DNA of 64,000 nt from Lophium mytilinum (lineage: Eukaryota; Ascomycota; Dothideomycetes; Mytilinidiales; Mytilinidiaceae). Positions within the stretch are counted from its first letter, which is position 1. Each line of letters opens with the position of its first letter. The stretch covers positions 744,001-808,000 of the forward strand of contig MU004183.1 of the NCBI GenBank assembly GCA_010093605.1. Direction: 5' to 3'. The position numbers and the translations under genes were made by a program. The notes beneath the pieces are model-generated. The model made no database searches. It was given only the letters and a program-made list of their open reading frames with translations, and had not been told where the DNA came from. This document shows, one piece after another, positions 43,818 to 55,774 of this stretch.

Positions 43818-45502
43818 ATGCAGTTCAAACCAAAGCTTCTCCTTGCTCTCACCGCATCACTCCTACCCCCCGCCTGCACCAGCACAGAAGCCATTCCCCC
43901 ACCTCTCCACCATGGCGAATTCCCTTTCCCCAGCCACCGGCCTCTCAAGCCCATCTCCCCAATCCCCAGCAACTCTCTCATCCATGCCCCAAGCCACGGC
44001 CCCGTCCACGGCCCCATGCATCCCCCTCTCAGCCCCTGGCTCTGGACCGACGCCCAAATCAACTCCGGCGCCCCCTTCCACCTCGAAGTCGTCGAAACCG
44101 CGCCCCAACGCCCCTCCTCCTCCGCCCTCTCCCTCCTCCGCGCCTACATCCTCCCCAACGGCAACACCACCACCGCCTGCGCCGCCGCCGCCGTCTACAC
44201 GCTCCGCCACGGCGAGCTGCACTCCCCCGCCGGCGCCATCACCGTCGCCGCGGGCGTCGCGACCCTCCCCTTCACGCCCGCGCACCCGCCGCAGGCGATC
44301 CGCGGCGGGTGGGTCGCGGCGGCGGACACGAAGCTGAGTTGGGGAAACAGCGCGTTCTCGAACGGGACGGCGCGGTTCTATAAGCTGCCGGCGAATCTGA
44401 TGGAGAATGCGGTGGTGTTGGTTGGGGTGAGGGGGGATGGGAGGGGGAGGAGGGGGTGGAGTGCTGTCGGGTTGTGGGCGAGGGATGGTGAGTTGGACGC
44501 TTCAGGAGACTTATGATGGGGAGGTGGGTTAACGGTGTGGTATAGCTCGGCATTGCATCACGAGCCGGCCGCATGTTCCTATTCCTATATGGCCGAAGCC
44601 GCACCCCTCGCCGTTGACGCGAGGGGGGCTGGGAGGTGCTGCTGCGGTGGCTACAGGGACGGCTACGGTGGGTGGGCCGCTGGCTACATCTACGATTCCG
44701 AACCCGAATCTTAAGACCTCGCCGAATGGGGTGTGTGGCTTCGACTCGGAGTACACGTGCGCTGGGTCGGCCTTGGGCGTCTGCTGCAGCGGCGACGGGT
44801 CCTGGTACGTTGCGTCTCTCTACTACACTTACCCCCTTATCCCCTTTACCCCTAGCTCCAAACTCCCTCTTCAGCTGTCTGAACTGATGGTGATTGCGCA
44901 GCCACAACTCCACCGCCGCCTGCACCCACAACTGCCAGCCCTCGGCCGGCTTCTGCGCGCCCGCGCCCGCCATCCTCTCCGACGACGGCACCTGCGGCCC
45001 CGCCAAGTTCTGCCCGGGGTCAGGCTACGGGGATTGCTGTAGTTTGTATGGGTACTGCGGGAGCTCTGCTGAGCACTGTGGGGAGGGGTGTAGGAGCCTG
45101 TATGGGTTTTGTAGCCGTCTTAACTTAGAGAGTGAGGATCGGGGGAGGAATAAGACCGCATCGAGGTCCGCGAGCGGGAGGAGCGCGAGGATCTCAACCG
45201 TGGAGGCGCCGACGGGGACGGGGACGGGAAAAGTGGAGACATCGAAGCCGTTGATCCTGGTGGATCCCCTGAGGTCGACGGCGTCTGCGTTGGAGGGTGT
45301 GGGGTTGCCGAGGCCAACTGAACCGTTGACGGCAGCGACGGGGCTGGGGACGGTTGGGCCTGAGATGTCGTCGGGGCCTGTGTCGTCGAGAACGGCTTTG
45401 TCGATGCCGAAGCCGTTTGGGGCTGGTGCGATACAATTCCCTGGCGCGGGGTTTGGGGAAGAGACCGAGAGTTTTACGACACTGGTGGCGGGTCTAGTCT
45501 GA
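43818..45502 (+). CDS. Secreted protein with two chitin-binding-like (CBM18) cysteine modules
   Basis: Exons 43818-44487, 44546-44804 and 44902-45502 give 509 residues. A signal peptide (MQFKPKLLLALTASLLPPAC) is followed by a Pro/His-rich stretch and a domain of about 160 residues I do not recognise (LSPWLWTDAQINSGAPFHLE to WSAVGLWARD), which looks like a beta-sandwich with an N-glycosylation site. Two Cys-rich modules follow: NGVCGFDSEYTCAGSALGVCC with its last cysteines CHNSTAACTHNCQPSAGFC supplied by the second splice junction, and GTCGPAKFCPGSGYGDCC-SLYGYCGSSAEHCGEGC, a clear hevein/CBM18 pattern. The tail is Ser/Thr/Gly-rich. CBM18 modules bind chitin, so the protein likely acts in the wall or extracellularly, either structurally or by shielding chitin; this is inferred. 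The opposite strand is open over parts because of GC-rich codons. Confidence 0.82.
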
Positions 45503-46383
45503 GTGAGGTTTCTGCGTAGCGTGATGCTCTGGGAAGGGTTGTTCGATCTTGGATAAAGATTGGTGTTGGTATGGCAAATTCTTTTTCTCTTTCAGTGCAG
45601 AGGGGTGAGTTGATAGGACGGATGTGCCGTTTATATCCTTTCGTACGCGAATGAGAGGAAAGAATGAACGAGAGAACGAACGAGAATATGATCGAGAATT
45701 TCAACGAGAATATGATCGAGAATTTCAACGAGAATATGAACGAGTATATGATCTAGTATACGAACAAGAGTTACATCATTGCTGCTGTCATGGTAGCTGT
45801 TCGAGTCTGTAACCTTGTCACGGGTTTGCGTATATCTCTCTTGCGCTGGTCCAAGGTGTTGCGGAAAGCTATATGAGATGATAATTCCTAAATTTTGAAC
45901 AACACAACAGTTCGCGTAGTGACCCTGCACAGCGAAACCCAAGAACGGTCACAGCTATAGAGGCGTTCAAACTCCCTCTTGCCATTTGCCAAAACAGTGT
46001 GTAATAATTCATGGCGCCGCTGTGTTGTAAGTATCAAGTTTTTTCATGGCTCTCATCAATTTAGGCTGAAGTGTGTCCTTTGAAAACTGGCCTTCTGGTA
46101 ACGAAAGGGATGTCTGCTTGATCTAGGCTTGTTTAGGGATTAGAAAAAGGTTGTGGGGAGGATGCGGGGAGGTAGTGCAATAGAATCTTGGTAATATTGG
46201 TTAGTTCGATATAGTAGTCGCCTGTATACTGGGTGAGGCTAGTGCATAGCGCTTCATTGAGAAAATGTAGTACCTAACATCCTTGTGCATTCAAATCAGT
46301 GCCGCTTGCTTGCGTAGTAGTAAAAGCTCATACGCCGGAAACCAACATCAAACGCAGCATGTATATATGTGCAAGGACATCTC
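45503..46383. other. Intergenic region with a minisatellite
   Basis: About 880 bp between converging genes. Apart from the 12/24-bp tandem repeat listed separately nothing is recognised. Confidence 0.5.
45658..45772. repeat. 12-bp minisatellite with 24-bp higher order
   Basis: Units of the type CGAGAATATGAT / CGAGAATTTCAA / CGAGAATATGAA / CGAGTATATGAT repeat about nine times; the first two alternate as a perfect 24-bp pair. Because the period is a multiple of three the plus strand encodes a four-residue repeat (EREY, DREF, QREY), but no gene context supports translation. Confidence 0.8.
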
Positions 46384-47902
46384 TCAGTCCTTCTCGAGGG
46401 TAATCTGCGTTGAGACCTCCCACTTCTGCCCACCACTACCATAGCCTCCACCCAATCGCGTCCGCACCAGACTCCCGATCCGGTCTCTCAACCTGCCCAT
46501 GTCTTCCAATCGCCTCGCACGGAGCTTCAGATTCGCCTGGCAGAGCCCATAATGGACCTGCCAGAACTTCGCCTCCTCGACAGCCGTCACTGCGGGGTCC
46601 GTCTCGATGTCGTAGAGCACGTCGGAGACGCCAGGTCCCGAGTAGGACATCATGAGCATCTTGCCTAGCGTCCAGCCGAGCCGCCAGCCTAGCGCCACCA
46701 TGGAGATGGCCACAGTGAAGGAGAGGGCGCGGTCGAGCCAGACGTACATCTGGATGCTGAGGAGGGGAAGGACGAATAGAAGAGCGGAGCAGGACAGAGT
46801 CAGGAAATGGGAGGGGTTGGTGAGGAGCGAGGGGAGAGAAGAGACTGCGCCGAGCCGCATGACTTTGCCTACTCGAGCGTGGTTCTTGAGGAGAATCGCG
46901 GACACGAGGGTAGAGATAATGGCGCACAGAGCGGCGAGGTCGATGCTTCCCGGCGATACGCGCTCGTGTTCGTGGGCATGATGCGCCTCGTGGCCGCCCT
47001 TGTCTTCGAGGGCGTGGGTCAGACTGTGGGAGATCAAATCCAGGCCCATGAATAAGAGGCCCACCGACATGCCGAGGCCAGCTACCACCTCGGAGCGTTC
47101 GAAGCCAAAGGGATGGCGTATGCTGGATCGTTTCCAGACCTCGAAGTTTCCCCCTACGTCCACTGCAACGCAGAGGAAGGCGCCCAGGGCGTCGTAGCAT
47201 AGTAGTCTTGATAGGACGGTCAGGGCTAGGGATTCATGTGCACTCCACTGGACGAAGCCTGCGACAAACAGATGGCAGAAGCACCAAATGAATCTTGACT
47301 TTTGCTCTCTTGACATGCTAGATCTGTATTCCTTGAAGGTGGGAATTGGGAGGGATGCAGGTAGTTGGAGCGGGGCCCGTGGCGGAGGCTCGAGGAATAT
47401 CTGATGTGACACGCTACTGTGCTTGTATTTGTGACCTCGACGTCGTCCAAGTTCCTGTACTTCCAGTCAGTGGCTGCTGTCTCGTGTTCTGGGATAGTCC
47501 ACATACAACTTGTTTGTTGGCAGCAGCATTTTTCCCCGCCACATACGACATGGGCTGAAAGTTGAAGGGGTTCCGCGCATTATCTGATCCGCTCATTGAG
47601 GGCGTCTTGTCCTCGCTATTCCCACTCACAGCACTCATCGGGCTGTACGGGAATGTCGAGCTGGCCGGGCTGTACAGGGAGTTCGGAGTGGGTCTTTGGG
47701 ACGTCGAGGTATTCGGTCCCCCCAGAGTGCCGAAGCGGTCTGGGGGGAATGTAGCAGACATTGGCGAGAGTGCATCTGGGTTGTAGCCCAGCTTTGCTGG
47801 AGAGAATTGTTGGTCGATTCCGAGTCCTATGGGGCTCTGCTCGTCTTCAGGGGGCGGGGTGGGCGTCCGGGGAGGAAGTGGAAGAGGCATGCCAGATGCC
47901 AT
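46384..47902 (-). CDS. Cation diffusion facilitator, Zrg17-like zinc transporter
   Basis: Exons 47902-47507 and 47454-46384 (phase 0) encode 488 residues. The N-terminal 130 residues are Pro/Ser-rich and cytosolic-looking. The conserved block GRRRGHKYKHSSVSHQ, created at the splice junction, is characteristic of fungal Zrg17 proteins. It is followed by six hydrophobic segments (for example IWCFCHLFVAGFVQWSA, LLCYDALGAFLCVAVDV, VAGLGMSVGLLFMGLDLI) and a His-rich loop HEAHHAHEHER, a typical zinc-handling loop of CDF proteins. In yeasts Zrg17 pairs with Msc2/Cis4 to bring zinc into the ER or Golgi. I chose the GTATGT donor at 47506; a GTTGTA donor one codon earlier is also possible. The start is the first ATG of the frame. 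Confidence 0.82.
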
Positions 47903-48585
47903 TGTGAAAAAGAGTGTGTGTAATGAGTGACTTGAACTATGCGCGCTCCATAGCAGTAAAGCAAACAAACAATGTGGATGTGGGAAGACTGGAGGTGGTG
48001 TTGACGGTGAAGGAGATAAAGTCTGCGCTATTCCCGTTCCGGCAGCTTAACGGAAAGATTACCGCACATTCACTGCTCCAATATCCAGGTCACATGTAGA
48101 GAAAAGAGAGAGCGCTCGAGAGGGCCTCGAGATCTATACGACCCCGCCTTACCATGATGTTATTATAGAGCGGCCGCGTGAGAAAGAAGCAATATAAACA
48201 ACTTTCCCCACAAGCGGGCACCTTGGCGTACCCTGCACCTCCGCCGAACCCTTACTCTAAGGCCTCCTAGTCGTACGTACTTCCTCCACGCACGTCGACT
48301 TTGCTCACATCCGCACCACGACAAGCTGCCCGCCGCCCTCGCCCATATCCTCGACCCGCATGCGCCCTCTGCTTAGATGATTGACTCTCTGACGGCGAAC
48401 CCTGCGACCGCCCCCGTCCTCGAGCACCCCCTCCTCCTCACCTCCGCCGTGACCAACTCTGTGTAAACAACAACTCAAACGCCCGCGAACGCCCCGGACC
48501 GGCTGTTGCAACTGCGCTGACTGCCTACTTCCCCGGCGGCGGCCGCCCGCCTTCCATCTTCAAGAGGCCAGGGGAGACCGGCAAG
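47903..48585. other. Shared promoter region of divergent ZRG17-like and AP-2 alpha genes
   Basis: 683 bp between divergent start codons. Contains a NotI-like GCGGCCGC stretch near 48172 and a GC-rich 5' leader of AP-2 alpha from about 48300 onward. No further gene supported. Confidence 0.5.
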
Positions 48586-51500
48586 ATGGCGTCTGGAGCG
48601 GGTGCAGGAGGCTTGTTCAGCCGGAGCAGCTCGGGCAATGTCCCGACTATGCGCGGTATGCCACGATACAAGCAGAATCAACGGAAACGTGCCATCTAAC
48701 GGATATTCAAGGTCTGGTGTCATTCATTGCCGATTTGCGGAATGCACGAGCGCGAGAGCTGGAGGAGAAGAGGATTAATAAGGAATTGGCCAACATACGG
48801 TGCGTCTCTACCCTGGGCAACCTTACAGCGACTGGCTGACATATAGGACTGTAGGCAAAAATTCAGAGGTACTTCCATTAACCCACGCAGGACTAACTCC
48901 CGACTAACTCCGTAATGTAGACGGCAATTTGAACGGTTACTCCAAAAAGAAATACGTCTGCAAGGTAGACATCCTCCACTAGCGCCTGCGCCGCCCTTAC
49001 TGACCTCGTAGCTTTTGTACATTTATATTCTTGGGTGGAATGTCGATTTCGGACACCTCGAGGCGGTCAACCTCATTTCAGCAACAAAATATTCGGAAAA
49101 GCAGATTGGATACCTCGCGGTCACTTTGTTCCTACACGAGGAGCACGAGCTCTTGCACCTGGTCGTCAATAGCATAAGGAAGGATTTGCTGGATCATAAT
49201 GAGTTGAACAACTGCTTGGCATTGCACGCGATTGCCAACGTTGGTGGCAAGGAGATGGGAGAGGCCCTGAGTCAGGATGTTCATCGTTTACTCATTTCGC
49301 CGTGAGAACAATATGCGCTGCATATAAGAAAAATGCTAATTTGTTACAGGGCTTCCAAGGCGTTTGTGAAGAAGAAGGCGGCCTTGACGCTCCTGAGGCT
49401 GTACAGGAAGTTCCCAGGGATTGTGCAATTGGAATGGGCGGAACGAATAATATCTCTCATGGACGATCCGGACATGGGAGTCGCGCTCTCAGTAACATCT
49501 CTGGTCATGGCTCTTGTCCAGGAGAACCCCGAACAGTACAAAGGAAGCTACGTCAAGGCTGCCCGACGATTAAAGAAGATCGTTGTTGACAACGATTGCG
49601 CGGAAGGCTATTTCTATTACAAAGTGCCTTGCCCGTGGATCCAGGTCAAATTGTTGAAATTGCTCCAATACTACCCTCCTCCCGGTTCGTTGACCCCCTT
49701 TCCATGAGCAGATACTTGGACTGACATCGACAGAGGACACGCATATCCGAAATTTAATCAGGGAATCACTACAACGCATAATGGACTCGGCCATGGAGAT
49801 GCCGAAGAACGTGCAGCAGAACAACGCTCAGAACGCTGTTCTTTTCGAAGCCATCAATCTGGTTATCCATCTTGACACCGAACAGGATCTAATGGTTCAG
49901 ATCTCAACGAGACTTGGAAAGTTCATTTCGTCCCGCGAGACCAACGTTCGATACCTCGGATTAGAGGCCATGACCCATCTTGCAGCTCGATCAGAAACTC
50001 TAGACCCTATCAAGAAACACCAAAGCATCATCATCGGGTCTCTAAGGGACAGGGATATCAGTGTTCGAAGGCAAGGTCTCGATTTGCTGTACAGCATGTG
50101 CGACCCTACGAATTCTCAGGCCATAGTCTCGGAGCTACTGAAATACCTTCAAACAGCCGATTACGCGATACGAGAAGAGATGGTGCTGAAGATTGCAATT
50201 CTGACGGAGAAGTACGCCACTGACATACAGTGGTATGTGGACATATCTTTGAGATTGATTGCAATGGCCGGTGATCATGTCAGCGATGAGGTGTGGCAGA
50301 GAGTCATCCAGATTGTGACAAACAACGAAGAGCTACAAGTCTACGCAGCTCAAAACATTCTGCAATACATCAAGTCAGACTGCCACGAAACACTGGTCAA
50401 GATTGGCGGATATTTACTCGGAGAATTCGGCCATCTGATTGCAGACACCAAGGGCTGTAGTCCTATTGAGCAATTCATGGCGCTACATGGCAAAATGCGG
50501 AGCTGCTCTGGGAGCACAAGGGCAATTCTGCTATCGTCGTTCATCAAATATGTCAACTTGTTTCCGGAAATCAAGCCTCAACTACTACAGGCTTTCCGGG
50601 CATTCAGTCACTCCTTGGACTCGGAGCTACAGCAAAGAGCTTGTGAATACCTAGCATTAGCTTCCCTACCAACGGACGACCTGTTACGGACGGTCTGCGA
50701 CGAAATGCCTCCCTTCCCAGAACGAGCCTCGGCTCTGCTATCCCGTTTACACCAGAAGCACTCAACGACTAGCGACAAGCGGACTTGGGTAGTTGGAGGG
50801 CGAGACGCCAATGCGGATCCAAAGGAGTTCAATCTTGTTCAGAATACTGGATTGAAGCGAAGCTTTACGAACGCGGCGCCTCTCCGCAAGGATAGCAAAT
50901 CGACCGCACTAAATGGATCTAATGGGACAAATGGAACGACACTGTCCAGAACCACAAGTGATCTAGCAGGTCTCGATATGAATATCGACACCAACAAAGT
51001 TCTCAAAGCCCCTAATCTCGCCAGCGCCGCGCATCTCAGCCCTGACTGGGAGGTTGGTTACAACCGTCTACTTCTTCGTTCCGAAGGCGTGCTTTACGAA
51101 GACGCGCAGATTCAAATTGGCCTACGGACCGAATATCGCGGCGAGCTTGGCTGCGTGATCCTCTACTTCACGAACAAATCCTCTTTCCCTATGGGCTCCT
51201 TCACGACAACACTAGACAATCCATCAGCTGAAACTCTCAAGACGGACATCAAGGGCCTTCCAGACACAGTCATCCCACCTGAAGGCCAGACGCAGCAAAT
51301 GATCATGTTCGAATCCAAGAACGTCTTCACTGAGGCTCCTACCATCCGCATATCTTACCTCGCCGGCGCGCTGCAAGCCTTGACTCTCAAGCTCCCTGTC
51401 GTATTGCATAAGTATATGGACGCGGCTGAACTATCTGGCGACGACTTCTTCAAGCGCTGGAAGCAGATCGGTGGTGCACCGCGCGAGGCACAGGGCGTCT

Positions 51501-51841
51501 TCGGTCTAGCTGTCAAAGGGCGTACGACCAGCATGGAGTGGACGCGGAAAGTGGTTGCGGGTTTCAAGTGGGGAATCCTAGATGGCGTGGACCCGAACAG
51601 CAGGAATATTGTCGGTGCCACGGTACTGCATACAAAGGAGGGCAAATTTGGATGCTTGCTTCGCTTGGAACCAAACTTCGAAACTATGGTACGTTTTTTG
51701 TTTAAATCGACACTATACCTCCCAAACACTTTCTAATCGTCTCAGATGTACCGCATCACCGTTCGGGCTACGGACGAGTCAGTCCCGCCTATACTCATGA
51801 AGATTATGGAGGAGCGGCTCGCGCAAGGCATGGAAGGCTAG
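48586..51841 (+). CDS. APL3: AP-2 adaptor complex, alpha (large) subunit
   Basis: Eight exons: 48586-48655, 48712-48799, 48855-48868, 48921-48964, 49012-49301, 49350-49684, 49734-51688 and 51746-51841; 963 residues. Exon 3 is a 14-nt microexon; it is needed to read the conserved NIRQKFRDGNLNGYSKKKYVCK. The trunk domain continues LLYIYILGWNVDFGHLEAVN, IGYLAVTLFLHEEHELL and PCPWIQVKLLKLLQYYPPP, then HEAT-type repeats to about residue 620, a Ser/Thr/Asn-rich hinge (NGSNGTNGTTLSRTTSDLAG) and the C-terminal ear (LRTEYRGELGCVILYFTNKS, DFFKRWKQIGG). The alpha subunit of AP-2 recruits clathrin, cargo and PI(4,5)P2 at the plasma membrane in endocytosis. The product length matches orthologues. The last exon starts at MYRITVRATD after a GTACGT intron. 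Confidence 0.94.
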
Positions 51842-52250
51842 ATATGAGGGAAGTAACACGCTGAGGCATGCGCACTGGCGGGCAGTTTATTTGCTGTATG
51901 TAATAGGGCTCAGTGCAAGGGGATGGCACTCTTCTTGTTTTTGGTGGTGGACTTTTTTCTCGATCCGAAGTTTGTTGCATTTTCTGGACATGGGCAGGGC
52001 GACATTGCGGAGAAATGTTCATTTGATCGACGAAGAGCGTGAAAGCATATACTGAGAGTGGGCGAAGTGTTCAAAGTGCGTATATCAAATGTGAATACTC
52101 TTGGGATGATCCAATTCATGTCTTTCCTAAAATCCATTCGCGCTTTTAGATACTCATTTTGCCTCAAAGGTTAGACACTAATCTCAGGCTCTATATCATG
52201 TCTCATGCCCATGCTATCTATCGTACACCGCCCGTCTACATCCCCACCCC
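51842..52250. other. 3' region between convergent genes
   Basis: 409 bp between AP-2 alpha and the YggS gene; AT-rich, no feature seen. Confidence 0.5.
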
Positions 52251-53254
52251 TCAAACAACCGCCTCCCCCTTCGGCGGCCTCGTCCCAAAAATCTCACTCC
52301 CGACCCTCACCTCATCACTCCCACCCCTAATCGCCCCCTCAAAATCTGCACTCATCCCCATGCTCAGCTCCAACTCCCCCTCCTCCAACCCCAGCTCCTT
52401 AGCAACTTTATCCCTCACCTCCACCAGCGCCACAAAATCCTCATTCTCATTCTCCGCCGTCGTCGCCTGCGACCGCGCTATCGCCCCTACCGTCATCAGC
52501 CCCGTAAGGCGGAGGTGCGGACACTGCGCACGTATATGGCGGCACAGCGCTAGCGCCTCAGCAGGCTCAACCCCAGACTTCGACTCCTCGCCCGAAGTGT
52601 TGATCTGCACCATAACCCTGAGGGGGCCGGGGGGCTCCGCTTCCTCGCTATCTTTGTCGTCGTCTTTGGGTTGTTTGTTTTCTAGCAGCTCCCGCCGGCC
52701 CTTTTCTAATCCGTCCGCTTTTTTGATAGAGTCGACGCTGCTCACGCACCAGAGGTTTGGGATGGCGGCGAGCTGCTTGCATTTGTTGCTTTGCAGCGCG
52801 CCGATGAAGTGCCACCGGATGCTGCGCGGGAGGAGGGTGGCTTTGGTGTGGAGCTCTTGGGTGTAGTTTTCGCCGAAGTGGAGGTGGGTGGTGGGTGGTT
52901 GGTGGAGGGCGAGGATATCGGTGGCGGGTTTGAGTTTGGAGACGGCGATGAGGCGGATCTGGGGGTACGCGATGTGAATGGGAGGTTATAAGGATTAAGA
53001 TTGAGAGTGGGCTTGACACTGGAAGTGGGCGAAAAATTATGTGTACGTACGGGCCTGTTAGCAGTGTTTGCGCGCTGGATCCGCGAGGTGATGGTGGTGA
53101 TGTTGTCGACCAGCTGCCGTGCGCGCTGGGGATCGAGCTTCATGTCTGGTTCGGTGGGTGCGGCCATTGCATCTTTGGGAGGGGTACTGGGGGAAGTGGT
53201 GAAAGTGACGATACGGGCATGGTGTTGAGGCGCATCGGAGTCGGGCCGGCCCAT
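52251..53254 (-). CDS. PLP homeostasis protein, YggS/PROSC family
   Basis: Exons 53254-53051 and 52958-52251 give 303 residues, or 274 from the ATG at 53167. The PLP-binding lysine lies in IRLIAVSKLKPATDI at the start of exon 2; family blocks follow: HFGENYTQEL, IRWHFIGALQSNKCK, WCVSSVDS, RVMVQINTSGEESKSG, LTGLMTVGAI, LSMGMSADFEGAI and VRVGSEIFG. It is a fold-type III (alanine racemase-like) barrel that binds pyridoxal phosphate and keeps its cellular level steady; no catalysis is known. A fungal insertion of charged residues (LENKQPKDDDKDSEE) precedes the RVMVQINTSGE block. The upstream 29 residues of the longer start (MGRPDSDAPQHHARI) are Thr/Ser/Arg-rich with few acidic residues and could be a mitochondrial leader; both starts are plausible. 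Confidence 0.9.
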
Positions 53255-53966
53255 GCAGTGGCACGGGTGGCTGTAGGGCTGGCTGATCAGACTGGGTTCA
53301 AGGGTCTGAGCGGAGTGGGCCTTGGAGGATCTTCAAGCCTCACGAGAGCCTTAGGAACCGGTAGATATGTCTTGCTTGGAAGAAGAATCAATAAGTCTCG
53401 AAATATCTCGATCTACGTTCCTTTTCGTGGCTATGATGGTTACGTACACACTGAACCATATACGAGGCAGATTTCAGGAAGACTTACCTAGCGTCAGCAA
53501 AGCATGGCCCAAGAACTCCGGAGCGTAGTCCAAATTAGTCAAAGATAGTTAGGCAAGCCACTTGCAACTGCCGTCAAACTCATCAAGCTTTCTGCCGCGC
53601 GTGCTGCCGTACACGCACGAACTTTTATGAGCTAACTACATCAGAATAGAGCTTGTTTTGATATCTGCCTGATTGTATCCCGAGATCGTATCACCAAGGC
53701 TTTATCAGAGACTAGAGCTATTCGGTCACTGTAGAGCTACTCAAAACAGTGCTAAGAGTCATGACTTTCCATTATTACTAAGTCCGTAGATACATGTTTC
53801 CCTTGAAGCAGCAATCATGGTGTGACTCCATTGGCGCCGGCGCCGATAAGATCGTTCCCCGTTGATCTATACCGAACTGTAATCCGAAACCCGAGTCCAC
53901 TGCCCTGGCTCCATCGTCTTACAGTCCCATATGAGCCGACATACACGGTCGATGACGACTCCAGTC
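53255..53966. other. Intergenic stretch
   Basis: About 710 bp holding the YggS promoter and the 3' end of the next gene; no gene or repeat identified. Confidence 0.5.
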
Positions 53967-55522
53967 TCAGCCACACAACGTCAATCCAGCAATAACACAC
54001 CAGTTCCAATTCCACCGAGTCGCACTGACTAGGTCGTCCACATTCAGCATACCAACACCATCCTCCGTGAGCGTAGTCCAAACTTTGTCCCTCAGCGATA
54101 TCGGCCATGATGGCGTGCTCCAATATCTCGACACAAGCCCTTTGTCGGCCGCTGCCTTGATCTGCGTCTTGAGCTTGTCCTCCTGGCCGCTAGAGATCTT
54201 CTTGATGGGTCCAACACGGCCTATGGCCGGCTTCAATGCAGTACTAGCATAATATGAATTCTCAGTCGTGTACTTTTCGTTTGCCACATCAAGGAGTGGA
54301 GCATCGAAGAAAACGTAGCGTTCAGTCGAGTTCGCAATCACATCTTCAAAGGGTGTGTTGCCAGTGCCGACGACTGTCAAAGGGCCCCTGTGAACCTCCT
54401 TGCCATCGAAGTATGTAAGCCAGCCGGAGTTGAACATGGGTTCAAGTTGTGCGAGCACCACAGGCCAAAGGTCGTGACCGTTAGTTTTGAAGTCGATGAG
54501 CAGGACCAAGGAAGCGTTTGCGTCCTTTTCGAAGACGCCGGTCTCGAGGGAGGGATCTGAGGCCTTGGATACCTCTCTGTGGGTTAAAATGTTGGTTAAT
54601 GGATCGAGGTAGAGCGACCTGAGTGTTCGTTGGTTTTTGAGCGCCTTCTTTGCATGGCCGACAAGGAGTTCGTTATCTTTCTGGAGCCAGACGTCGGCTT
54701 CGAAGCTAACACAGCCAGCCGCTAGAGCATCGTAGAGTGGGACAGCTCTCCAGTAATCATTGTGTGAGTGACAGTTCGCCGGAGTAATGTCGCGACTGAA
54801 GTCTTCTGGCCACGGGAATGTGTATGGACCGCTGGAGTTGGGTTCTCTCCAGCCCTCGGTGATGCGTTGTAGTCCGCTTCGCATTGTAGGTGGAGAGAGC
54901 CGTTTGATTAATGCAGCGACAAGTGCGACGTATGTGCTAGCAGTTGTCAGTACAAAGGACACGTAAAAGGGTACCCCTGCTAGGAACACCAAAATCGACC
55001 CCTTTCCACGCACGCCTAGCGATACCACGACGGTGGACAAAAAATCTAAACTGCGAGATGTTCTTGCAGATCCCAGGTATTTAGAAATTTCATTGTCGTG
55101 GTGGTATTGCTGCGCAGCAAAAGTCGTGGACTTTGGTGGCCATTTGATTATGCACCGAGCAGCACCCTTTGTATCAAGAGGTACCTTGTTTTGAAAAAGT
55201 GTTCTCTTTCTGTTGAACTGTACAGGAGCGAAAAGGTAGAAAACGCTCACATTCCTGCTATCACGCCTAAGAAAGTGAGAATTCCGCCTACGATGAGGAC
55301 ACGCTTCCACATCACCCTCCTCCGTGCTCGTTTGTTATGATCGATTGGGCTAGGTGACCGTGACCTCCTCCATCCATTTCCCTTCAGTAAAGATCTAAGA
55401 GTGTTTCGCCTCTTATGCCTATATGGGGGTGGAGTCGAGTCGTTGGTGCTATCACTAATGTTGCTTTCGACGTCGGAGAAGTCGAGATTGTTGTGAGAGA
55501 TTGGAGGTGTTAAGGAAGCCAT
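53967..55522 (-). CDS. AIM6-like PI-PLC-type phosphodiesterase with a membrane anchor
   Basis: Exons 55522-55251 and 54936-53967 give 413 residues. Exon 1 encodes a basic, Ser/Pro-rich N-terminus and a membrane helix (VLIVGGILTFLGVIAG) after RARRRVMWKR, giving a type II anchor. Exon 2 carries the catalytic-type fold of the GDPD/PI-PLC superfamily: NCHSHNDYWRAVPLYDALAAG with the catalytic His, CVSFEADVWL with metal-binding Glu/Asp, and ELLVGHAKKAL. Later blocks LLIDFKTNG and YVFFDAPL fit fungal Aim6 proteins, named for altered mitochondrial inheritance in yeast; the substrate is unknown. The intron is 314 nt, long for this window, and stays open in the exon 2 frame throughout, so a retained-intron product starting at 55310 is conceivable. 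Confidence 0.83.
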
Positions 55523-55754
55523 AACTGTATGATGCAGAAAGGGATCAGCTTCAAGTTTTTGTACGGAAGTGCATGATATTGAGTAGAAGACTCAGAGGCC
55601 AGACAGTGACTCGAGCCGCGTGTAATGCTAACGTACCAATAGAATTTTCAGTGGATGTAGCACTGGGGGAAAGATACGGAAAAGTCGAGATAACTTGCTG
55701 AATGGGTCCACATAGAATGTGAATAGACACAGTTCTTCTTAAGTATCAGGCACA

Positions 55755-55774
55755 ATTGGGGTAGGTGCCCCAAT
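55755..55774. repeat. Perfect inverted repeat, 7-bp arms, 6-nt loop
   Basis: ATTGGGG-TAGGTG-CCCCAAT. It lies about 230 bp upstream of the AIM6-like gene's ATG and could be a dimeric factor site or a hairpin; nothing more can be said. Confidence 0.35.
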
